31,097 bases of DNA from NCBI GenBank assembly GCA_009774215.1, contig VSNH01000025.1, forward strand, positions 1-31,097, in the 5' to 3' direction. Position numbers and translations under genes: made by a program. The notes beneath the pieces are model-generated. The model saw nothing but the letters and a program-made list of their open reading frames with translations. It had not been told where the DNA came from and made no database searches. This DNA comes from Lachnospiraceae bacterium. Its GTDB lineage: Bacteria > Bacillota > Clostridia > Lachnospirales > Lachnospiraceae. Below, in pieces: positions 1-7,066 of the stretch; position 1 is the first letter of the stretch; the number at the start of each line of letters is the position of its first letter.

Positions 1-19
1 TTTAAACGCCGGATAACTT

Positions 20-202
20 CACCGGGGCGTGGCATGGTTTTCTAGTTCCCGGCCTACCTGGGAAGAATAGGCGTGTACGCTTTCCTGGTAGGTACTTTCT
101 GCACCAGTGCAACCCATCAACAGTTTATAGGGGCTTTGGACCCTCACGCCGCCCATGGTTGGCATGGCCGTTTTAGTTGCCGGGCGGTATGGATGCCGCC
201 CT
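20..202. ncRNA. Candidate structured RNA (or highly paired DNA) at the left edge
   Basis: This stretch has far more nested complementarity than ordinary sequence. CCTACC (53-58) pairs with GGTAGG (87-92), enclosing GGAA (61-64)/TTCC (82-85) and GCGT (71-74)/ACGC (77-80). CCGGG (22-26) pairs with CCCGG (48-52), directly abutting the first helix. TGCA (100-103) pairs with TGCA (108-111), and GGGCGG (182-187) with CCGCCC (196-201). It lies downstream of the minus-strand PAPS-reductase-like gene, so a minus-strand transcript is more likely, but the helices form on either strand. A 48-codon minus-strand frame also crosses the region, without a convincing ribosome binding site. No known RNA family was recognised. 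Confidence 0.3.
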
Positions 203-244
203 GGGTGCTATAAATTTCTTGTGTCCTGCTGCCTTTCCTGGGTT

Positions 245-1183
245 TCACCAGTCATAGCCATAATCTTTAATTGACATTTGCCCATCCAACTGCTTATTCT
301 CCATCCACCATTCAAAGACTTCATACTCATTTTTCCATCTTGTCTTTCTTCCAGTTTTCCATATTTCTATCAGCATCCTTTTAAAAGCATTTATATATAG
401 TTGCTGATACTTCGGAAAATGGGAAAACTGAAAATACCGTTGTTTATCTGCCATTGGGCAACCGATACACCCAACCCTTGTAAAGCCGCATTTATATAAA
501 GGATTGGTTTCTATATGCTCCGCATTTATATAGTCCCATAATTCCTTTGTGGTCCAATCCACGATTGGATTGCACACGCTTTTTGCTTTTAACTGGCATC
601 TTTCAAACATCAGCCGTTTTTTTGTATTGTCGTTCATCAACATGGTTTCGCCTGGCTCTTCATCAAATAGGGTAATTTGTGTATTTTCCTCTGGTTCGTC
701 CTCATATATGTCACTTCTCTGTAAAACCAATTTATCTTTCTTTTTTCTGGCGATTACTTCCAGGGGGCCACGTTCCTTTCGTGCATTGCTTTCGTCCCAT
801 CTTACCCCCGTTGAAATCATCCTATTTTCACAAGCCGTTTCTTTCAGATATGAACAACAGTATCTTGCCGTCCTGGTAGGTGGCATTTTTTCATGTGGGA
901 TAAGCTGCCACATTGACATCACGGGGCGTTGAATCGTGCATTTAATCCCTTTTTCTTCCAACCGTCTGAATTTATCCCGGATATGATAAACTGTCTGTGG
1001 TGCATCTGCCGTGGTATGGCTATTGTGTACCTCAAATTCAACCCCAGAACGCAAAAACAATTCCAGTAAAACATCACTATCCTTTCCGCCGGAATATGTA
1101 CAAACAATAGGCTTTTCATAATACCTTATAGACATATTGGAAGCCATCTTGATTAGTTCTATTGCATTGTGTTCCTTATCCAT
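245..1183 (-). CDS. PAPS-reductase-like PP-loop protein of phage/mobile-element type
   Basis: A 312-residue member of the phosphoadenosine-phosphosulfate reductase/adenine nucleotide alpha-hydrolase superfamily. The PP-loop SGGKDS is at residues 31-36. Cysteines at 109-110, 204, 232, 239 and 242, including a CIGCPM segment, resemble the metal or Fe-S cysteine set of phage-borne and DndC-like relatives. Known relatives activate a substrate with ATP or act in sulfur transfer; the substrate here is unknown. I chose the second ATG (1183) because GGGGAGAGG lies about 8 nt upstream; the longer frame from 1213 overlaps the preceding small gene. No other Dnd/Ssp phosphorothioation gene is visible, so a role in DNA sulfur modification cannot be claimed. 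It probably forms one transcript with the two small genes upstream. Confidence 0.8.
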   Translation of the reverse strand: MDKEHNAIELIKMASNMSIRYYEKPIVCTYSGGKDSDVLLELFLRSGVEFEVHNSHTTADAPQTVYHIRDKFRRLEEKGIKCTIQRPVMSMWQLIPHEKMPPTRTARYCCSYLKETACENRMISTGVRWDESNARKERGPLEVIARKKKDKLVLQRSDIYEDEPEENTQITLFDEEPGETMLMNDNTKKRLMFERCQLKAKSVCNPIVDWTTKELWDYINAEHIETNPLYKCGFTRVGCIGCPMADKQRYFQFSHFPKYQQLYINAFKRMLIEIWKTGRKTRWKNEYEVFEWWMENKQLDGQMSIKDYGYDW

Positions 1184-1188
1184 CCTTT

Positions 1189-1329
1189 TTACCTCTCCCC
1201 CACCACTTTGCAATAATCCACGGAAGAAAAGTTTGTTTCCTCTGCCGCCTTTTCTTCCGCTTCCTCTTCGCTTTCAGCGAAAATATAAAGCGTTTCACTG
1301 CTTACCACTTCAACTTCATATTCTTTCAT
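1189..1329 (-). CDS. 46-residue acidic protein, DpnD/PcfM-like
   Basis: A short frame starting MKEYEVEVVSSETLYIFAES, rich in Glu (an EEEAEEKAAEE run at 21-31). ATG at 1329 has a GAGGAA ribosome binding site 7 nt upstream, and the TAA ends 5 nt before the ATG of the PAPS-reductase-like gene, whose ribosome binding site lies inside this frame. That packing indicates translational coupling. The layout (N-terminal beta strand pair, acidic helix, short C-terminal strand) matches small DpnD/PcfM-family proteins common in conjugative elements and phages of Clostridia. The biochemical role of that family is not established. The family assignment is from overall look, not from a profile search. Confidence 0.6.
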   Translation of the reverse strand: MKEYEVEVVSSETLYIFAESEEEAEEKAAEETNFSSVDYCKVVGER

Positions 1330-1366
1330 GTTAAGTTCCTCGCTTCCTGCCCTGCTGCCGCCTGGC

Positions 1367-1549
1367 CTATAATGCTTTCTGTGCTACCTCTGCCCGGTAA
1401 GGCTCCCCACCACGTTTCAATTCATTGTAGATGGTTGCCCTATGCACCCCCACTTCATCCGCAATAGCTGAAACCTTTACCCCTGCTGCGTGCATCCTCT
1501 CAATGGTCTGGCGGTCCGTGAAGTTCAGCCGTCTATTTCCTTTCCTCAT
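1367..1549 (-). CDS. Small helix-turn-helix protein (HTH_38/IS30-like)
   Basis: A 60-residue protein that is almost entirely one DNA-binding domain. Residues 10-45 read as a trihelical HTH, with the recognition segment IADEVGVHRATIYNELKRGG, the pattern of the N-terminal HTH_38 domain of IS30-type transposases. No catalytic DDE region follows, so this is not a transposase but a stand-alone regulator or accessory factor of the kind found in phages and integrative elements. ATG at 1549 is preceded by AAAGGAG about 10 nt upstream. It is the first of three closely spaced minus-strand genes (HTH, DpnD-like, PAPS-reductase-like) and sits closest to the element boundary. Confidence 0.65.
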   Translation of the reverse strand: MRKGNRRLNFTDRQTIERMHAAGVKVSAIADEVGVHRATIYNELKRGGEPYRAEVAQKAL

Positions 1550-1581
1550 GCCCCTTTATCTCCTTTCTGCTTTTGGTGAAA

Positions 1582-1626
1582 TAAAAAAGAGTGCCCACAA
1601 GAGTTTTTAATTCTCTTGTAGCACTC
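1582..1626 (-). terminator. Rho-independent terminator at the element end
   Basis: On the minus strand GAGTGC-TA-CAAGAG pairs with CTCTTG-TGG-GCACTC around an A/T-rich loop and is followed by six T residues (plus-strand A run 1583-1588). It would stop transcripts arriving from the recD2-comF side before they enter the element genes. Confidence 0.6.
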
Positions 1627-1689
1627 TCTTATTTTACGGTAAAAATAAGATGCTTTAGAGTATATTACCCTTGTCGCATCTTATTTTAC
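1627..1689. repeat. Cluster of three CTTATTTTAC-type arms at the comF/element junction
   Basis: CTTATTTTAC occurs at 1628-1637 and again at 1680-1689, and its inverse GTAAAAATAAG at 1639-1649. The first two arms form a near-perfect dyad around ACGGT. The second and third extend to a 14-bp inverted repeat (1639-1653 and 1676-1689, one extra A in the left arm). The cluster sits exactly where comF loses homology, as expected of a recombinase site or element end, although a second terminator hairpin is also possible. The truncated comF stop codon (1686-1688) lies in the last arm. Confidence 0.45.
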
Positions 1690-2318
1690 AATGAACCATT
1701 ATTTTGCCTTTCCGCTGCAGATAAGTCTTTCATGGGTGTGGTTTTTTTCACTCTCTCTATCAAATCAGCCCGCATCGGAATACCTGTGCGCGCGGAAAGC
1801 TCCTCCGCCAGCACCTGCGCCTGATTGTATCCGCGCTTCTTCAGCCTGCTTTTGTGAAGCGGTACTGGCACCAGCGCCTCCGCCCGACAAGCGCGGATAA
1901 AGGGCTCGAGTTCTTCCTGCATACAGGCGGCGTAGCAGGCGGCATATTCCCGTCTGCCGCGGTATTTAAAGCGGGCGATGGATGCAGAAACGCTTCGATA
2001 GGAGAAGAGGGCGCGGCCGCTGTCAAAAACATGTGGGCGCACGGCGCAGTCGTCACAATATTCCTTTTCGCTGCTGCCGATATGTTTGCCGCATTTGAGA
2101 CAACGCGGCGATCTAATATAAGTAAGCTTCGGTTCGCACTCCTTACAGATCAATGCATTCCAGGGTTTGACCGGCTCGTCGCAGACAGGGCAGCGGCGCG
2201 GAAAAAAAAGCGTCACAACAGTGTCGGCAGCCGCACGAAAATGTGCGTGCGCGCAAAAATGCGGCATGACGTGCGTACTTGAAATAAGCTGTGTTTTTGA
2301 AATGAGATGTGTTTTCAT
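1686..2318 (-). pseudogene. comF: ComF family protein, truncated at its 3' end
   Basis: A 210-residue ComF/phosphoribosyltransferase-like protein. The N-terminal zinc-binding region shows four Cys pairs (C43/C46, C58/C61, C73/C76, C88/C91). The family segment LHKSRLKKRGYNQAQVLAE follows at about 155-173 and the KDLSAAERQNN segment near 197-207. After that the frame reads only GSL and stops. Normal ComF proteins continue into the PRPP-binding loop of the type VDDIYTTGST, which is absent. ComF is needed for DNA uptake during competence in Bacillus. The protein is therefore probably non-functional, or functional only if the element excises precisely. ATG at 2318 has AGAGAGG upstream, and the gene follows recD2 by 47 bp. 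Confidence 0.85.
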
Positions 2319-2365
2319 AGACGCATCCTCTCTGAAGTGTCTGTTTTGATATGTGCCGGATGAAA

Positions 2366-4693
2366 TTATACGGACGGCATTGTCGTGTCGCCGGATTCGA
2401 ACTGCAGCGAATGAATCTGGTCAAGAAAGCCGGTGTAACGGTGATTCTCCCGGTTATTGGCAACCATCTCGGAAACCGTGGCGCGGCTCCCCAAAATGGT
2501 GACACAGGATTTCGCACGGGTAACGCCCGTGTAGAGGAGATTGCGGTTAAAAAGCATATGCGGCCCCGTGAGAAGCGGCATGATAACCGCGGGATATTCG
2601 CTGCCCTGCGATTTATGTATGGTCACGGCATAGGCAAGTTCGATCTCGTCCAGTCCCGAATAGGGATAGGTAACCCGCCTGTGCTCGTCAAACTCCACCA
2701 CCACCTCCCGGGCGTACTCGTCGATTGTGCGGATCACGCCGATATCCCCGTTAAATATCCCCATGCCCTGATCGATGGGGATGTTGTATCGGCTCACCAC
2801 CTCCCACGCAAGCTGGTAATTGTTCTTGATCTGCATGACCTTGTCGCCCTCACGAAAAAGGGTATCACCCGACTGGCACTCCCGTTTTTTGTCGTCCGGC
2901 GGATTGAGATACCGCTGCAGAATACCGTTTAGTGTCTCTACGCCGAGTTTTCCTTTCCGCATGGGCGTCAGCACCTGGATATCGTAGGGCGTAGCATCCA
3001 CATAGCGGGGCAGCTTTTCCAAAATGAGCTGGATCATATGCTTATATATGACATTTGTGTCGTTCCTTTCCAGAAAGAAGAAATCCCTGCTCTTATTATC
3101 CAGGACAAGATCTTCGCCCGCGTGGATTCTGTGCGCATTCAAAACGATATCGCTCTCCTTGGCCTGTCGGAAAATTTTTTCCAGCACTACCGTCTGAAAC
3201 GCGCCGCTTCTGATCAGGTCGGAGAGTACCTGCCCCGGCCCCACGGAAGGAAGCTGATTTACGTCACCAACCATAATCAGCCTCGTTCCCACAGAAATCG
3301 CCTTCAGGAGCGACTGAAATAAAAAAATATCCACCATGGACATTTCATCTACAATAATCACATCCGCTTCCAGCGGATTTTCCTCGTTGCGTTCAAAACG
3401 CGCCGTCTTACCTTCCAGAGCCGCCGCTCCGGTAAGCTCCAAAAGACGGTGAATGGTGCGGGATTCATAGCCCGTTGCCTCAGTCATGCGTTTGGCTGCC
3501 CGCCCTGTGGGGGCCGCCAGGCTGATGTCCATCCCCTGAGAGAGAAAATAGCGGATGATTGCGTTGATGGTAGTGGTTTTTCCCGTACCTGGGCCGCCGG
3601 AGAGAATGAACACGCCGTTTCTGATACTCTCCAAAACGGAGCGCTTCTGCAGACTGTCCAGAACAATGCCAAGATCTGCCTCCACCTGATCTATTTTTTG
3701 CAGAAGCGCCTCCTCTTCGGCAGGAAGAAGCTCCTCAGCAATATTTAATTCGTGGAGCATTCGTGCGCAATTTAACTCTGCGTAATAAAACGTGCTTGCA
3801 TAGACGCGGCATTCACGCATAGGCATGGCTCCGTCTGTATCGGGATTGCCGTCCGCCCTCCTGTGCAAAGCCGCACCGCCGTCCGTGACGGGAACGTATT
3901 TGATCACCAGCTTCTTGTCCATCGCAAGATTTTGCATCTGCGGCTCCATCAGGGAAGGCTCAATGCCCAAAAGCTCTCCCGCCCGCGCGAGCAGCCTGTC
4001 CGCCGGAAGGTAGCAATGCCCCTCGCCGCCCGCCTGCTGTAACGTGTAGAGCAGGCCGCTTCTGATGCGGTAGTCGGAATCCGTGTGAATGCCGATCTTA
4101 GCCGCGATTTCATCCGCAATGCGGAAACCGATGCCATGAATATCCTCTGCAAGCCGGTAGGGATTTTCTTTCATAACGCCGTAAAGTCCCATCCCGTAAG
4201 CTTCATAAATGCGCAGCGCAAGGGTGTTGGATATGCCGTAGCCTTGCAAAAAGGTCATGGCATCCCTTGCGTCCCTCTTCTCGTAGAGAGATGCCGCAAT
4301 CTCCCTGGCCTTGCGAAGACTGATCCCCTTCACCTCCGCCAAACGCTCCGGCTCCTCCTCAATAATACGGTAGGTGTCCGCACCGAAAGCCTTGATAATC
4401 CGCTTTGCCAGCGCCTCCCCCACGCCCTTTACGGCGCCGGAAGACAAATACCGCTCCATACTGATCTCATCGCTGGGTGGAAGTATCTTGTACTGTTCGA
4501 TTTTAAACTGTTTACCGTATATCTGGTGCTGGGTATACTCCCCCTGCGCCTCGATCGTCTCACCCTGATCCATCGTTTTAAAAAAGCCCACGCAGGTAAG
4601 CTCGTCCTCCTGTGTGAGAAGATTCAAAACCGTATATCCATTGTCTTTGTTGCGGTAAATAATGTGATCAATAAATCCTTTGACTGTTTCCAT
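2366..4693 (-). CDS. recD2: RecD2-type SF1B ATP-dependent DNA helicase
   Basis: A 775-residue helicase of the RecD2 (RecD-like, RecBC-independent) family, a 5'-3' helicase linked to replication-fork maintenance and repair in Firmicutes. It has an N-terminal OB-like region (1-70), helix-hairpin-helix repeats at about 80-200 (GAVKGVGEALAKRI, VKGISLRKAREIA, IHGIGFRIADEIA), Walker A GGPGTGKT at 366-373, motif II VDEMSM at 448-453, motif III GDVNQLPSVGPG at 476-487, and late motifs TIHKSQGSEYP and LYTGVTRAK. Length fits the family. Start ATG 4693 opens the standard METVKGFI N-terminus. It lies downstream of the flagellar genes, separated by a strong hairpin, so it is probably its own transcript with comF. 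Confidence 0.95.
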   Translation of the reverse strand: METVKGFIDHIIYRNKDNGYTVLNLLTQEDELTCVGFFKTMDQGETIEAQGEYTQHQIYGKQFKIEQYKILPPSDEISMERYLSSGAVKGVGEALAKRIIKAFGADTYRIIEEEPERLAEVKGISLRKAREIAASLYEKRDARDAMTFLQGYGISNTLALRIYEAYGMGLYGVMKENPYRLAEDIHGIGFRIADEIAAKIGIHTDSDYRIRSGLLYTLQQAGGEGHCYLPADRLLARAGELLGIEPSLMEPQMQNLAMDKKLVIKYVPVTDGGAALHRRADGNPDTDGAMPMRECRVYASTFYYAELNCARMLHELNIAEELLPAEEEALLQKIDQVEADLGIVLDSLQKRSVLESIRNGVFILSGGPGTGKTTTINAIIRYFLSQGMDISLAAPTGRAAKRMTEATGYESRTIHRLLELTGAAALEGKTARFERNEENPLEADVIIVDEMSMVDIFLFQSLLKAISVGTRLIMVGDVNQLPSVGPGQVLSDLIRSGAFQTVVLEKIFRQAKESDIVLNAHRIHAGEDLVLDNKSRDFFFLERNDTNVIYKHMIQLILEKLPRYVDATPYDIQVLTPMRKGKLGVETLNGILQRYLNPPDDKKRECQSGDTLFREGDKVMQIKNNYQLAWEVVSRYNIPIDQGMGIFNGDIGVIRTIDEYAREVVVEFDEHRRVTYPYSGLDEIELAYAVTIHKSQGSEYPAVIMPLLTGPHMLFNRNLLYTGVTRAKSCVTILGSRATVSEMVANNRENHRYTGFLDQIHSLQFESGDTTMPSV

Positions 4694-4812
4694 AGAATAC
4701 CTGTGCTGTGATGTAGAAAATACTGTAACAGTTCGGCCTTCGGCTTCTCTGCTACAAAATATTACCCTTCAGACCGCGTCGTGCACTTGCTGCGCGGCGT
4801 AGGAAAACTGCG

Positions 4813-4838
4813 GCCCGGATCGGCTTTCGCCGCCGGGC
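4813..4838. terminator. Hairpin after the flagellar cluster
   Basis: GCCCGG-AT-CGGC pairs with GCCG-CCGGGC around a TTTC loop: a 10-bp GC-rich stem with a two-base bulge, 12 nt after the stop of the rod-binding gene. A T4 run follows within 10 nt on the minus strand, and GTTTTTT lies a few bases beyond on the plus strand. It probably ends the mbl-flagellar transcript before recD2. Confidence 0.55.
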
Positions 4839-4849
4839 ACAATTGTTTT

Positions 4850-5230
4850 TTAGGTTATGTTATAGTTGATCTTTGCCTGCTCGTATAACATCTGCGCCAG
4901 AGAATTGGAACCCTGCGTCGCAGTCTGCGCAGAAATCTGCTGAATCACGGAGTCCTTGAAATAATCCACCATCTGTGACGCGTAACCGTCTTCATCATCA
5001 CTGAAAATGTCTACGGTTTTCTGCATTTCCTTATAAACCTGTTCCCACAGATACGCTTCAAACTGTTTGCAGGCATCAAAGAGGGCATCGTCCTCCTTTG
5101 TCTTGTCAGTCCCGTTCGCGCTCCGTGCATTCTGCACATTCTGCAGATTTTTCTGCAGCGTCTCCGTCGCAACACGGTTTGCATCGGTCATGTAATTTGT
5201 GTATGCGGATAAGTTGGTTAAGTCGTTCAT
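4850..5230 (-). CDS. Flagellar rod-binding protein (FlgJ N-terminal domain)
   Basis: A 126-residue protein matching the rod-binding domain that caps and guides assembly of the flagellar rod. The segment LFDACKQFEAYLWEQVYKEMQKTV (about 50-73) and the C-terminal YFKDSVIQQIS...LAQMLYEQ pattern are typical. It lacks the C-terminal peptidoglycan hydrolase domain found in proteobacterial FlgJ, as usual in Firmicutes, where a separate hydrolase is used. ATG 5230 has TAGGAG upstream. It follows the FlgG-type gene by 16 bp and belongs to the same transcript. Confidence 0.85.
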   Translation of the reverse strand: MNDLTNLSAYTNYMTDANRVATETLQKNLQNVQNARSANGTDKTKEDDALFDACKQFEAYLWEQVYKEMQKTVDIFSDDEDGYASQMVDYFKDSVIQQISAQTATQGSNSLAQMLYEQAKINYNIT

Positions 5231-5246
5231 ATGTTATCTCCTAAAA

Positions 5247-6065
5247 TTAGCGTTTCAGGTTATTAGCAACCTCAAGCATGGAATCGGACGTCGTGATGGA
5301 CTTGGAGTTCATCTCGTAAGCACGCTGCGCCACGATCAGATTTACCATTTCATTTGCCACCTGCACGTTGGAGCCTTCCAAATAGCCCTGGATAATCCGG
5401 CTTCTCTGCACGTCGGCCTCGGTACTTTCGTTCAGAACACGGCCGCTGGCATCCGTCACCGAGAAGAGGGTATCGCCTTCTCTCCTTAAGCCGCCGGGAT
5501 TGTTGAACTGGAATGTGCCGATTTGTATACCGATAGGCTGCGGGTTATTCTGCGCGTCGGGATAGCAGATCTGTCCGTCCTCTGTAATCGAAAGATTGCT
5601 GGCTATGTAACCTGCATCGGTGACAATAGCGCGTCCCTCGGTGTCTAATACCGGAAGGCCGTCCGCGTTTGTCAGTGTCATGCGGTTATTGGCGCCGATC
5701 GCCCATGTGAAATCGCCGTTTCTTGTGTAGAAGATTTGTCCGTCCTCGCCTCGCAGAGCAAAGAAACCGTCGCCCTCGATTGCGAAAGAAGTATCGGAAG
5801 CAGAGTCCAAAAGGCTGCCCTGCGTGAAAATCTGATTGATGGAAGCGGTGCGGACACCCAGACCTACCTGTGAGGTGGTCGGTTTCGGGTCGCCGTTCGC
5901 CGTCGTCGTGATGGACTGCAGATTCTGGTACAGAAGAGACTTAAACTGTGCCACCTGCGCCTTATATCCAACGGAATTGACGTTGGCGAGGTTGTTCGCT
6001 ATCGTATCTACGTTTGTCTGCTGTGCATTCATGCCGGTTGCGCCCGACCATAAACTTCTAACCAT
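5247..6065 (-). CDS. flhP: Flagellar rod/hook-basal body protein, FlgG/FlhP type
   Basis: A 272-residue axial flagellar protein. The N-terminal segment SGMNAQQTN-type (ATGMNAQQTNVDTIANNLAN, residues 9-28) and the C-terminal helix EMVNLIVAQRAYEMNSKSI (about 240-258) are the conserved coiled ends of rod and hook proteins. The middle carries the FlgG-like region GDGFFAL...YTRNGDFTW. It is exported through the flagellar type III apparatus and forms the distal rod. ATG 6065 is preceded by AAAGGAG. In Bacillus subtilis the order mbl-flhO-flhP is the same, so the FlhP name follows synteny; many annotators would call it FlgG. Confidence 0.9.
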   Translation of the reverse strand: MVRSLWSGATGMNAQQTNVDTIANNLANVNSVGYKAQVAQFKSLLYQNLQSITTTANGDPKPTTSQVGLGVRTASINQIFTQGSLLDSASDTSFAIEGDGFFALRGEDGQIFYTRNGDFTWAIGANNRMTLTNADGLPVLDTEGRAIVTDAGYIASNLSITEDGQICYPDAQNNPQPIGIQIGTFQFNNPGGLRREGDTLFSVTDASGRVLNESTEADVQRSRIIQGYLEGSNVQVANEMVNLIVAQRAYEMNSKSITTSDSMLEVANNLKR

Positions 6066-6080
6066 GTCTATTCTCCTTTA

Positions 6081-6950
6081 CTATATCTTCCCGTGCTGGG
6101 TTACTGCCTGCTCTAATGTATCGTCGTAAGTGGTGATCACTTTCTGGTTGCTCTCATACTGCCGCTGTAAAGTAATCATGTTCACCATCTCGGTTACCAC
6201 GGAAATATTCGACATTTCCAGATATCCCTGATGAATCTGCGTATTCACCCCAGTTTCGCCCCGATCGAGCTCTGTTGCGCCCTCTATCGGCTGGAAATAG
6301 TTCTCACCGAAGCGCTCCAGGTAATTGTAGTCCTCAAAATCGGTAATCCCGATGGTTGCCACCGTAGTGCCGTCCTGCACAATCGTGCCGTTACGGCTGA
6401 TGCTGATGGGAAGAGCCGTATCCATCTGGATTCTCCGTCCGTCCTCATCCAGCACATAATCGCCGTCCTGCGTCTGCAGGAAACCCTGGCGGTTCATGGT
6501 GAAATTACCGTCTCTGGTATATTTGATGGAGGTTTCCCCCCTTTTGTTCGTATACTCTACCGCGAAAAAGCCTCTGTCGGAAAGAGCCAGATCAAGCGTG
6601 TTTCCGGTTTCCTTAATAGGGCCCTCGGAATAATCCACATAATTTTCCCCAATCTTTACACCCAGATTCAGCCCCGTTTTTCTGACACGCCGTTCCAAAT
6701 AGTCCTCGTTCAGCGGGTTATTCGCCTCCGCCTCGTCAATGGCCCTGTTGGTCGCCAGAGGCCTCGGAAGATTTCCGGGCTCCGACAAATCCTTAATCTT
6801 ATAGGCAAGCACCGTATCAAACGCCTGGCTTGTGGTGCCTTCCTTCTTAAATCCGTTGGTGGTCGCATTCGCCAGATTGTTCGTCAACACGTCCATCCGG
6901 TGCTGCTCATTCAACATGCCTGTGTAGGCGGTGTACAACCCTTTTAACAT
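6081..6950 (-). CDS. flhO: Flagellar rod/hook-basal body protein, FlgF/FlhO type
   Basis: A 289-residue axial flagellar protein, paralogous to the next gene. The N-terminus reads LYTAYTGMLNEQHRMDVLTN followed by NLANATTNGFKKEG; the C-terminus has MSNISVVTEMVNMITLQRQYESNQKVI, the standard rod/hook C-terminal helix. The middle has DRGFFAVEY and YTRDGNFTMNRQG. It is predicted to be the proximal part of the distal rod. GGAGGAAGATACGTT precedes ATG 6950, a strong ribosome binding site. It lies 114 nt downstream of mbl, behind a long hairpin, and 15 nt before the FlhP-type gene. Confidence 0.9.
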   Translation of the reverse strand: MLKGLYTAYTGMLNEQHRMDVLTNNLANATTNGFKKEGTTSQAFDTVLAYKIKDLSEPGNLPRPLATNRAIDEAEANNPLNEDYLERRVRKTGLNLGVKIGENYVDYSEGPIKETGNTLDLALSDRGFFAVEYTNKRGETSIKYTRDGNFTMNRQGFLQTQDGDYVLDEDGRRIQMDTALPISISRNGTIVQDGTTVATIGITDFEDYNYLERFGENYFQPIEGATELDRGETGVNTQIHQGYLEMSNISVVTEMVNMITLQRQYESNQKVITTYDDTLEQAVTQHGKI

Positions 6951-6977
6951 AACGTATCTTCCTCCATCTATTGCCGA

Positions 6978-7066
6978 GAATGCGCTTTTGCATTCTTGTA
7001 AGCGAAACTTAAAATTTCTCCGCGAAGCAACCTTTGCTGCAAGCGGCTGGAAATTTTTTTCGCTTT
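6978..7066. promoter_or_regulatory. Long hairpin plus small hairpin between mbl and flhO
   Basis: AAGCGAAA (about 7001-7008) pairs with TTTCGCTT (7058-7066), followed inward by AAAATTTC/GAAATTTT, CCGC/GCGG and AGCAA/TTGCT, making one extended interrupted stem that ends at the mbl stop codon. A separate hairpin, GAATGC/GCATTC (6978-6995), follows in the direction of transcription. The minus strand has no good terminal T run (only AAATTTTAAG), so an attenuator, processing site or mRNA stabiliser that sets different levels for mbl and the flagellar genes is more likely than a full terminator. Confidence 0.5.

Noticed and set aside
245..1183. PAPS-reductase-like gene as part of a DNA phosphorothioation (Dnd) defence system
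   Set aside because: No dndB, dndD, dndE or restriction partner is visible; the gene type is widespread as a lone phage gene.
1154..1467. Plus-strand frames of 65 and 101 codons in the element
   Set aside because: Antisense to the DpnD-like and HTH genes, which have good ribosome binding sites and family resemblance.
1367..1549. HTH protein as an IS30 transposase
   Set aside because: Only the HTH is present; there is no DDE catalytic region and no terminal inverted repeats of an insertion sequence.
2351..4711. Several plus-strand frames of up to about 208 codons opposite recD2
   Set aside because: Antisense shadows of a strongly supported helicase gene; no ribosome binding sites.
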